NCBI GenBank assembly: GCA_043742865.1
Contig: JAYTXR010000158.1
Location: 1 to 14,665, forward strand
Reading direction: 5' to 3'
Source of the DNA: PALSA-911 sp043742865
GTDB lineage: Bacteria > Pseudomonadota > Alphaproteobacteria > Acetobacterales > Acetobacteraceae
Length of the DNA: 14,665 bases
The first letter of the stretch is position 1; the number at the start of each line of letters is the position of its first letter. This document shows positions 1 through 5,872 of the stretch, piece by piece. Position numbers and translations under genes: made by a program. Under the pieces are notes generated by a model. That model made no database searches. It worked only from the letters and a program-made list of their open reading frames with translations, and was not told where the DNA came from.

Positions 1-84
1 AAAGTCGCGTGGAACTGGTTGATCGCGGACCCCCAGCGCATCCGCTCAATCGGAAACCGCGAGTGGGCAGAGGTCAATGTCTAG
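1..84 (+). CDS. IS630-type transposase, C-terminal end only (cut by window edge)
   Basis: The first 27 codons are open and end at TAG (82-84). The peptide contains AWNWLIADPQRIRSIGNREW and ends in AEVNV. This resembles the C-terminal tail of IS630-family DDE transposases, which often end in a 'WN.L...P.RI.SIG.R.WA' pattern. The catalytic DDE residues would lie outside the window, so whether the transposase is intact cannot be judged. I could not identify the terminal inverted repeat or the TA target duplication in the DNA that follows. The family call rests on a short tail compared from memory. Confidence 0.55.
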   Translation, partial: KVAWNWLIADPQRIRSIGNREWAEVNV

Positions 85-250
85 GACGGTTGGTATTAAC
101 TCAGGAAACTTTCAAAGCAACAGAACGGTGAATAGGACGGGCTAGAGCGCCCGCGGCGTCAGCGAAAGCACGACGCGGCGCTGCCTATCGCCAGGCGGAA
201 CGAGTCCGATTGTTGATGGCTTGTTAGGAAATGCCGTGGTACGGACCTGT

Positions 251-901
251 ATGCGATTATCTGTCGTTCTGCCGACTGTTGCTTTTTTCGCCCTCTGTCA
301 CCCCTCGTTCGCATCCTCCGCGTCGCAAGAAAGCGACTCATCTCGTTATCCCAAATATGCATCAGTCTCGGCCAAGCATCGCTCCATTCGCACCGCTTCG
401 GCCCGGCATCGTCGGGATTTCGCCAGTCCTGACGCCACGCCGGCTTTCGCCTTCTGCGACACATTGGCGATGCCGCCGACCGAGCTGCGCGAGGTGTCGC
501 GCGGGTTTAGCGCCTACCACAGCGGCATCGATCTGATGGCGGCGTGGGGTTCACCGATCCGCGCCGCCGCCGGCGGCACCGTGATCTATGCCGGCTGGTA
601 TTTCGCCTATGGTAATATCGTCGATATCGAGCACGCTGACGGCGTGATTACACGCTATGCGCATATGTCTGCGTTCGCCCCTGGTATCGGCTCCGGCACG
701 CCGATCGCCGCCGGCGGCATCATCGGCGCGGTCGGCGCCACCGGGCGCGCGCACGGGGCGCATGTGCATTTCGAGGTGCGGATCAACGGCCGTCCGGTGG
801 ACCCGAAACCCTATCTGGGCCTGGTCGGCTGCGGCGGGGTGCCGCGGCCCGAGCCGCTGGAAGAAGCCCACGCGCCCGAGCCGGCGGCCGAACCGAAATA
901 G
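251..901 (+). CDS. Secreted M23-family (LytM-type) metallopeptidase
   Basis: Predicted zinc peptidase of the peptidoglycan-endopeptidase M23 family, 216 aa, acting in the periplasm. ATG at 251 gives a good Sec signal (R2, hydrophobic residues about 4-16, cleavage near FASSA). A TTG at 221 in the same frame would add ten unhelpful residues, and no strong ribosome site decides between them. A basic, Ser/Arg-rich linker (about 30-60) precedes the M23 domain (about 78-190). All expected residues are visible: H90 and D94 in HSGID, H138 in YAHMS, and H171 and H173 in HVHFEV. The domain therefore looks catalytically competent rather than an EnvC-like inactive form. C70 and C194 could form a disulfide. 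The C-terminus is a Pro/Glu/Ala tail. There is no LysM domain or coiled coil, so targeting is unexplained. It is convergent with the next gene, with 14 bp between the stops. Confidence 0.85.
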   Translation: MRLSVVLPTVAFFALCHPSFASSASQESDSSRYPKYASVSAKHRSIRTASARHRRDFASPDATPAFAFCDTLAMPPTELREVSRGFSAYHSGIDLMAAWGSPIRAAAGGTVIYAGWYFAYGNIVDIEHADGVITRYAHMSAFAPGIGSGTPIAAGGIIGAVGATGRAHGAHVHFEVRINGRPVDPKPYLGLVGCGGVPRPEPLEEAHAPEPAAEPK

Positions 902-915
902 TCGCCCGACGACCC

Positions 916-1491
916 TTAGGCCGGCCGGTGCCGGCGCAGCGCCAGGCCGAATTGCAACCAGGTCACGCCCTGGATCACCAGCTCGATGCCCACAAGCGTG
1001 CCGAGCAAGGTCAGGCCGGACCAGGGAAGCGTCACATACACCAACACACCTAGGCCAACGCTGATCAAACCGCCGATCGCCATCAGCCACCAATACTGCA
1101 CCTCCCGATGCCGCATCGTGATCACCACGCGCATGATCCCGCCCACGATTAGCGCGGCGGCCAGGAACAGCGTGATGACAATGGATCCCTGCACCGGCTC
1201 CAGCATGATCAGCACTCCGCCGGCGACGGTCAGCAGACCGCACAGCAGGTTCAGCGCGAAGGCGCTCCAGCCCTTGGTCATAAACGCATGGATCACCTGC
1301 ATCACGCCACCGACCAGGAAGGCCGCGCCGATGAAGATGACGCTGATCAGCGTGAAAGCGACGACGTCGGCGAAGGCGATTAAGCCGGCCAGGATCAGGC
1401 CAACCCCCAGGGCGACGAACCAGCCCCATTTGCCGGTCACATGGGTATAGCCCAAACCGTGCGAACGGCCGGCGGCGGTTAGGTCGGACAT
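916..1491 (-). CDS. HdeD/DUF308-family six-helix membrane protein
   Basis: A 191-aa integral inner-membrane protein. Six hydrophobic helices can be picked out at about residues 24-43, 45-66, 77-96, 104-124, 133-152 and 158-180, separated by very short loops. This pseudo-repeated two-helix layout with Gly-rich helices (for example GLLTVAGGVLIML and AALIVGGIMRV) is the DUF308/HdeD fold. E. coli HdeD is linked to acid resistance, but the molecular function of the family is not established, so I assign no reaction. The ATG at 1491 is preceded by AAGGA at about 8 bases, a good ribosome site. An extended -10-like box lies 31 bases upstream of the start. The gene appears monocistronic. Confidence 0.85.
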   Translation of the reverse strand: MSDLTAAGRSHGLGYTHVTGKWGWFVALGVGLILAGLIAFADVVAFTLISVIFIGAAFLVGGVMQVIHAFMTKGWSAFALNLLCGLLTVAGGVLIMLEPVQGSIVITLFLAAALIVGGIMRVVITMRHREVQYWWLMAIGGLISVGLGVLVYVTLPWSGLTLLGTLVGIELVIQGVTWLQFGLALRRHRPA

Positions 1492-1521
1492 GAAGCGTTC
1501 CTTATGCTTGTTGCGTCGGCC

Positions 1522-1530
1522 ATAATAGCA
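1522..1530 (-). promoter_or_regulatory. Possible extended -10 promoter element of the HdeD-family gene
   Basis: On the minus strand this reads TGCTATTAT, a near match to the extended -10 consensus TGnTATAAT, 31 bases upstream of the ATG at 1491. It is AT-rich in a GC-rich setting. No convincing -35 box lies 17 bases further upstream, which an extended -10 promoter can tolerate. It is predicted by eye only. Confidence 0.35.
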
Positions 1531-1552
1531 GATCCGTGCTCGATCGGCGTGC

Positions 1553-2839
1553 TCAGCCCAGATTCTCTGCCAGCCATAAGGTCAGCACCTGGCAAGCTTG
1601 CATGAAATCGGCGAGCTCCATCGCCTCGCGCGGATTGTGGCTGCCGTTCTGGTTGCGAACGAACAGCATCGCCATCGGCACCCCCGCGGCGGCGAAGGCT
1701 GCGCCGTCATGCGAGGCCGGGCTGCCGAGATGCAGCACGGGGATGCCTAAGCTCGCCGCTCCCGCCGCCATCGCCGCGGTGATCTGTGGATCGACCGGGC
1801 CGATTTTGGCACCGGCCTTAATGCCGCGGTGGAATTTTACCCCGCGGCGTTGCTCGATCCCGGCGATGATCGCGTCCACCCGCCGGTCCAGATCGGCCAG
1901 CACGGCCTCCTCATAGGCGCGCACATCCAACGAGAACCGGAACGCTCCAGGCACGATGGTCAGTCCGTGGCTGGCCGTTTCAGTATGGAATTTGCCCAAT
2001 GTCCAGGCCATGGGCACGCCGGCCGCCTCACGCTCCTCCCACAGGGTTTCCAGTGACAGCGCAAAATCGGCCCCCGCCAGCGCCGCGTCGCGGCGGAACC
2101 GGCGCGGCGTGCCGACGTGATCGGCCTGCCCCTCGATCCAGGCATCGGGATAGCGAAGCGTGCCGGGAATGCCGGTGCACAACGCCACCGGACAGCCGGC
2201 TTCCTCCAGGCTCGGCGCCTGTTCGATGTGCACCTCCAGATAGGCGCGCAGGGTTGCGGGGTCCAGGAAGCGTCGTCCTGCCGCCAACGCCTGTGGATTG
2301 CCGCCGCAGTCGTTTATGTGTTCGGCCAGGGAGCGCCCGGTATCGGCCCGGCGCCCTTGCAACGCACCGTCCGCCAGCGTGCCCAGTGCCGCGCGGCTAC
2401 CGATATAGGAAACCGAAAACCAGACACTCTCCTCGGCGCGGATTGCCATCACCGTCAGGTCGCAGGAAGGCTGGAGCCCGAGATGCTGCAACGCCGCCAC
2501 CGCGACGATGCCCGCCACCACGCCGGCTGCACCGTCGAAATTGCCGCCATGCGGCACGCTGTCCAGATGCGAGCCGACGATCACCCTGGGTGCAGCGCGA
2601 TCCCGGCCCGGCAGTGTCATGTAGGTGTTGACGGCGAAATCCTGTTCGATGTGCAGCCCCATTCGTACTGCCATCGCGGTCACCGTCGCGTGCGCGCGCT
2701 GTTCGCCCGGACCATAGGGATCGCGGGTCACTCCCGGCTCGTCCAGGCTGCCCGCCCGCAGCTTGTCGAATAAGTCAGCCGCCAGCGCCGTCTGCGCTGC
2801 CACCGCCGCCGCTACCTCGGTCGCCCGGATTTCGGACAT
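1553..2839 (-). CDS. M20-family Zn hydrolase (N-carbamoyl-L-amino-acid hydrolase / allantoate amidohydrolase type)
   Basis: A 428-aa cytosolic amidohydrolase. The family hydrolyses N-carbamoyl or ureido amides, such as N-carbamoyl amino acids, beta-ureidopropionate and allantoate. The dinuclear-zinc site is visible: H91 in GSHLDS, D102 in NFDGAAG, E136-E137, H204 in EVHIEQ and H401 in SGSH-type context NGSHNP. H241 (QADHVGT) lies in the lid/dimerisation domain (about 215-325). The start at 2839 follows AGAGGGG at about 7 bases; an upstream in-frame ATG (2956) would run across the divergent gene's start and is rejected. The segment after the Glu pair reads EESVWFSVSYIGSRA, not the common EEG.RF form, so substrate specificity is open. 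It is divergent from the acyl-CoA dehydrogenase gene (76-bp spacer), which hints at shared control. The reaction class is well supported; the substrate is unknown. Confidence 0.85.
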   Translation of the reverse strand: MSEIRATEVAAAVAAQTALAADLFDKLRAGSLDEPGVTRDPYGPGEQRAHATVTAMAVRMGLHIEQDFAVNTYMTLPGRDRAAPRVIVGSHLDSVPHGGNFDGAAGVVAGIVAVAALQHLGLQPSCDLTVMAIRAEESVWFSVSYIGSRAALGTLADGALQGRRADTGRSLAEHINDCGGNPQALAAGRRFLDPATLRAYLEVHIEQAPSLEEAGCPVALCTGIPGTLRYPDAWIEGQADHVGTPRRFRRDAALAGADFALSLETLWEEREAAGVPMAWTLGKFHTETASHGLTIVPGAFRFSLDVRAYEEAVLADLDRRVDAIIAGIEQRRGVKFHRGIKAGAKIGPVDPQITAAMAAGAASLGIPVLHLGSPASHDGAAFAAAGVPMAMLFVRNQNGSHNPREAMELADFMQACQVLTLWLAENLG

Positions 2840-2869
2840 ACAGGCCCCTCTTTCGGCTGATCGCAAAAA

Positions 2870-2892
2870 TGCTAGCCTGCACGATGCAAGCA
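2870..2892. promoter_or_regulatory. Imperfect inverted repeat in the divergent promoter region (candidate operator)
   Basis: TGCTAGC (2870-2876) and GCAAGCA (2886-2892) are inverted copies with one mismatch in seven, separated by nine bases. They sit in the 76-bp spacer between the two divergent starts at 2839 and 2916. Such a dyad could bind a dimeric regulator controlling both genes. No regulator gene is nearby and no clear promoter boxes frame it, so this is a weak call. Confidence 0.25.
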
Positions 2893-2915
2893 CCGAGCAG
2901 AAGGCGGAAAAAGCG

Positions 2916-3971
2916 ATGGATTCGACCACGGAGATGCTTCGCGAAACCGCGACCAAGCTGTTTGGGGAATTCTGCGAGGCGAAGCACCTGCGCGAGGCGG
3001 AAAAAGGGGTGTTCCAATCCGCCGCCTGGGCCGCGGTCGAGGAGGCCGGGCTGCACCGCGCTCTGGCACCGGAGGAGTTCGGCGGCTACGGCGTCGATAT
3101 CGCCGATGCGCTGTCGCTGCTGCGTGTCGCCGGGGAATTCGCGCTGCCGCTGCCGCTGGCCGAGACGATGCTGGCAAGCTGGCTGTTGGCGGGTGCGCGG
3201 ATCGAGATCCCCGACGGTCCGCTGACGATCGCGCCGGTTGTCGCCAGGGAACGTCTGACGCTGACCAAGACCGCTTCGGGCTGGCACCTTTCGGGCACCC
3301 TGACCCGCATCCCCTGGGCGCGCGATGTCGCCGCGATTGCGGTGCTGGCCGAGCATGACGGGCAACCTCATATCGCGTTGTTGCCCGCGGGCAGCTTCAC
3401 CCTTGCGCATGCCGAGAACCTCGCCCGCGAGCCGCGCGATAGCATCGACGTGGATGCCGACATCGAATTCGTCGCCCCCGCCGCCCCTGGAATCGGTTTC
3501 GATCCGCTTCGCGCCGCGGGTGCGGCGATGCGCTGCCTGCAGATCGCCGGCGCGCTGACCCGAATCGTGGACATGACCTGCCGGTACGCGATGGACCGTG
3601 TGCAGTTCGGCCGCCCGATCGGCAAGTTCCAGGCGGTGCAGCAGAACCTCGCGATCATGGCCGGCCAAACCGCCGCCGCGGTTGCCGCCTCCGACCTGGC
3701 GGCGGAAGCCATGGCGAATGGCATGCGCATCCTGCCGATCGCGGCGGCCAAATCCCGTTGCGGCGAAGCGGCCTCGGTCTCCGCCGGGATCGCCCATCAG
3801 GCGCACGGCGCGATCGGCTTCACCTACGAACACAGCCTGCACTTCTTCACCAAGCGGCTATGGTCGTGGCGCGACGAGTTCGGCAACGAAACCGAGTGGA
3901 ACCTGCTGGTCGGCCGCCACATGACCGCCGCCGGCGCTGACCAGCTATGGGCCGAGATCACCGCGGCCTAG
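2916..3971 (+). CDS. Acyl-CoA dehydrogenase-family flavoprotein, short atypical form
   Basis: A 351-aa protein of the acyl-CoA dehydrogenase fold, which normally makes the 2,3-double bond in acyl-CoAs using FAD. ATG at 2916 follows AAGGCGG at 8 bases. The N-terminal helical domain includes APEEFGGYG. The middle beta domain is short and lacks the usual TEP..GSD segment. The C-terminal helical domain has the clear signature YAMDRVQFGRPIGKFQAVQ (residues 224-242), then AHGAIGFTYEHSLHF and RLWSWRDEFGNETEW. Matching the tail to MCAD-type enzymes by eye, the catalytic Glu position falls on F322, with E321 and E325 nearby, so activity is uncertain. Similar short proteins often pair with a full-length dehydrogenase subunit; none is adjacent here. 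It lies upstream of the TRAP/CoA-ligase operon on the same strand, separated by a repeat-filled gap. The family is firm; the enzymatic role is not. Confidence 0.8.
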   Translation: MDSTTEMLRETATKLFGEFCEAKHLREAEKGVFQSAAWAAVEEAGLHRALAPEEFGGYGVDIADALSLLRVAGEFALPLPLAETMLASWLLAGARIEIPDGPLTIAPVVARERLTLTKTASGWHLSGTLTRIPWARDVAAIAVLAEHDGQPHIALLPAGSFTLAHAENLAREPRDSIDVDADIEFVAPAAPGIGFDPLRAAGAAMRCLQIAGALTRIVDMTCRYAMDRVQFGRPIGKFQAVQQNLAIMAGQTAAAVAASDLAAEAMANGMRILPIAAAKSRCGEAASVSAGIAHQAHGAIGFTYEHSLHFFTKRLWSWRDEFGNETEWNLLVGRHMTAAGADQLWAEITAA

Positions 3972-4057
3972 AAAGGCCGGGGGCTCTGCCCCTGGACCCG
4001 GCTAAGGGCAAGCCCTTAGAACCCCTCACTTGGTTTGGGGGTTCAAGGGTGCCAACC
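3965..4057 (+). repeat. Hairpin repeat, copy A (REP-like, dispersed family)
   Basis: Directly after (and overlapping the last two codons of) the acyl-CoA dehydrogenase gene. It starts GGCCTAGAAAGGCC. Hairpin 1 pairs 3977-3984 with 3988-3995 (8 bp, one G-T, loop TCT). Hairpin 2 pairs 4002-4009 with 4012-4019 (CTAAGGGC/GCCCTTAG). It ends with GGTTTGGGGGTTCAAGGG. The same layout occurs inverted at 4080-4170 and again at 13574-13636. No T-run follows the hairpins, so it is not a classical intrinsic terminator, though it may slow or end transcription of the upstream gene. Confidence 0.7.
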
Positions 4058-4079
4058 AGGACGTTGCAACATTTGATTA

Positions 4080-4170
4080 GGCCCCCTTGAACCCCAAACT
4101 ACGGAACGATTTCAAAGGCGAGCCTTTTGTGGGGGTCCAAGAGGCAAAGCCCCCTGGCCTTGATAGGCCG
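4080..4170 (-). repeat. Hairpin repeat, copy B, inverted relative to copy A
   Basis: Read on the minus strand it begins GGCCTATCAAGGCC and follows copy A through the whole unit: GGGGGCTTTGCC, a GGACCC box, a second hairpin, then TTTGGGGTTCAAGGG. Stem 1 (4137-4145 with 4149-4157) is fully paired if two G-T pairs are allowed. Stem 2 is AAAGGC/GCCTTT (4114-4119 with 4122-4127). Its stem-2 sequence differs from copy A, yet pairing is kept. Its inner end can pair with that of copy A over about 15 bases (4034-4048 with 4084-4099), making a large imperfect palindrome. A 22-base spacer contains the palindrome GTTGCAAC (4063-4070). Confidence 0.65.
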
Positions 4171-4236
4171 GGCACTCGCGCCGGCGCGGAGTTTGGGGCA
4201 AGCTTCCCGCTAAGGCTCAATGGGAGGATAACTTCA

Positions 4237-5271
4237 ATGCCGCAGGGTATTTCGCGCCGCGCGTTCGGGGTGGCGGCAACCGCCACCGCGGTCACCGGTT
4301 TCGCTATCGTTCGCGCCCGCGGCGACGAGCCGTTGCGGCTGCGCTGTTCGCTGGACACCGCGCCCAGCCATCTTCGCAATGTCGGCGTCAACGATTTCCT
4401 GGCCAAGCTGGAAGCTGCGTCGGGTGGGCGGATCAAAACCGAGATTTTCCAGTCCGGCCAGCTATTCGCCGATCTGAACGTCACCAAGGCGCTGGTGCAG
4501 GGCCAGGTGGAGATGGCGGTCCCGGGCGTCTGGACGCTGACCGGCTTCGTGCCGGATGCGGACATGCTGCAGCTGCCGGTATTCTATGGCCGCACCACCG
4601 ATGACGCGCGCAAGGTGCTGGAAGGGAAAGCGGGCGCGCTGCTGGGTCAGGAGCTGGAGCAGAAGCTGAAGGTCCATCTGCTCGGCAAATGGATCGAGCT
4701 CGGCTACCAGAACTCGTACACCAGCAAGAAGGAGATCTTCACCTCGGAGGATTTCAGGGGGCTGAAAATCCGCAGCCCCGGCGGCGCTGGCACCGCCTGG
4801 CGGCTGCGTTTCCTCGGCGCGGTTCCGAACACCACCGCCTGGCCGGACGTGCCGCTGTCGCTGTCGCAGGGCACCTTCGACGGCCTAGTCTCCACCAATA
4901 TGAGCCTGGTCGCGGCCAAATTATGGGAGGCCGGCGTGCGCTACGGTTTCGAGGACCATCAGTTCATCGGCGCCTATGTGCCGATGATGAGCGGCATCTT
5001 CTGGGCCAAGCTGCCGGCGGATTTGCAGAAGATCGTCACCGATCTATGGGCGCAGAACATCCCGACCTATAGCGCCAACGTGCTTCAGGCGCAGCGCGAC
5101 GCCCGCGCGATCATGGAGGCCAACGGGGTGAAGTTCCACGACCCGACGCCGGAAGCCACGGTGGCGCTGCGTGCGGCGATGATGGCGCGCCAGGATGAGG
5201 CGGCCAGGGAGATCAAAGTCTCGCCGGAGATGGTCCGGCTGGTAATGCAGGATCTCGGTCTGACAGCCTGA
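4237..5271 (+). CDS. dctP: TRAP transporter solute-binding protein, DctP family, with Tat signal
   Basis: A 344-aa periplasmic receptor that captures a substrate, usually an organic acid, and delivers it to the DctQM membrane complex. ATG at 4237 has GGGAGG 9 bases upstream. The open frame extends upstream into the repeat and is rejected there. Residues 5-11 read SRRAFGV within the first 12 codons, a twin-arginine motif, followed by an Ala/Thr-rich hydrophobic stretch (11-25) and VRARG. Family features include the N-terminal lobe with SGQLFADLNVTKALVQGQVEMAV and R179 in LKIRSPGG, the position of the conserved carboxylate-binding arginine in DctP proteins. TFDGLVST lies further on. The carboxylate ligand is inferred from R179 and from the CoA ligase in the same operon. 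The specific ligand cannot be predicted. Confidence 0.9.
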   Translation: MPQGISRRAFGVAATATAVTGFAIVRARGDEPLRLRCSLDTAPSHLRNVGVNDFLAKLEAASGGRIKTEIFQSGQLFADLNVTKALVQGQVEMAVPGVWTLTGFVPDADMLQLPVFYGRTTDDARKVLEGKAGALLGQELEQKLKVHLLGKWIELGYQNSYTSKKEIFTSEDFRGLKIRSPGGAGTAWRLRFLGAVPNTTAWPDVPLSLSQGTFDGLVSTNMSLVAAKLWEAGVRYGFEDHQFIGAYVPMMSGIFWAKLPADLQKIVTDLWAQNIPTYSANVLQAQRDARAIMEANGVKFHDPTPEATVALRAAMMARQDEAAREIKVSPEMVRLVMQDLGLTA

Positions 5272-5287
5272 CGGGGCGGGTGCAACC

Positions 5288-5869
5288 ATGATGAAACTAT
5301 GGGACCGGATCGAGCAGACGCTCGTGGGCCTGCTCGGCGCCTGCGCGCTGATCGTCGGCGCGGTGCAGATCATCGGACGCTACGTCGCCCCCGCGCACGC
5401 GATCGGCTGGGCGGAGGAAGTGATCGTCTATCTGATGATCTGGGCGATCATGATCACATCCTCCCAGCTGGTGCGCTCGGACGGCCACGTGCGCCCGGAT
5501 TTGGTGCTGCGGATGCTGCGCCCGCAGGTGCAGCGGGTGCTGGAATCGTTCAACTGCCTGGTCGCCCTGGCGTTCTGCGCCGGCATGGTCTGGTACGGCT
5601 GGGAGATCGTCCACACCTCCCTGATGCTGGATGAACGCAGCTCCACCGGGCTCGAGTTCCCGATGTGGATCTATTACCTGGCGCTGCCAACCGGCGGGGG
5701 GCTGATGTTCATCCGTTACGTGATGCGTCTTGTGCGCTTCCTGTTCTTCTACGACCCCGCCACCATGACCGTCGGCCATTCGATCGCGCATGAACTGCCG
5801 ATGGACATGAAGCTGCCGGCTTCATCTTCATCGCTTCCCAAATCGTCCTCGCTTCCCGACGGGCGCTGA
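5288..5869 (+). CDS. dctQ: TRAP transporter small membrane subunit, DctQ family
   Basis: A 193-aa inner-membrane protein with the four-helix DctQ pattern: helices at about 12-32, 44-62, 88-108 and 127-147. GWAEEVIVYLMIWAIMITSS is the typical family segment around helix 2. It forms the membrane complex with DctM. Its start lies 16 bases after the dctP stop. M1 and M2 are adjacent ATG codons, and I keep the first. It is somewhat longer than usual because of a polar, Ser/Pro-rich tail (PASSSSLPKSSSLPDGR) encoded by low-complexity DNA. The stop is followed by the dctM ATG after three bases, so the two are probably translationally coupled. Confidence 0.88.
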   Translation: MMKLWDRIEQTLVGLLGACALIVGAVQIIGRYVAPAHAIGWAEEVIVYLMIWAIMITSSQLVRSDGHVRPDLVLRMLRPQVQRVLESFNCLVALAFCAGMVWYGWEIVHTSLMLDERSSTGLEFPMWIYYLALPTGGGLMFIRYVMRLVRFLFFYDPATMTVGHSIAHELPMDMKLPASSSSLPKSSSLPDGR

Positions 5870-5872
5870 GCC

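Noticed and set aside
85..250. Possible small gene between the transposase tail and the M23 gene
   Set aside because: No frame here has a start with a ribosome site and recognisable sequence. A minus-strand frame (159-464) is mostly antisense to the M23 gene.
902..915. Terminator between the convergent M23 and HdeD-family genes
   Set aside because: Only 14 bases separate the stops. GC-rich dyads nearby (GGCCGGCC) lie within the coding end and lack T-runs.
2763..2915. Upstream extension of the acyl-CoA dehydrogenase frame
   Set aside because: It would run antisense through the start of the M20 hydrolase, and the ATG at 2916 has a good ribosome site.
3965..4170. Possible CRISPR array or riboswitch in the gap before dctP
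   Set aside because: There are only two copies, inverted to each other, without regular spacers, and the same element recurs downstream of engB. A dispersed hairpin repeat explains it better.
4087..4236. Upstream extension of the dctP reading frame
   Set aside because: It is translated from repeat copy B. The ATG at 4237 has a good ribosome site and starts directly at a Tat signal.
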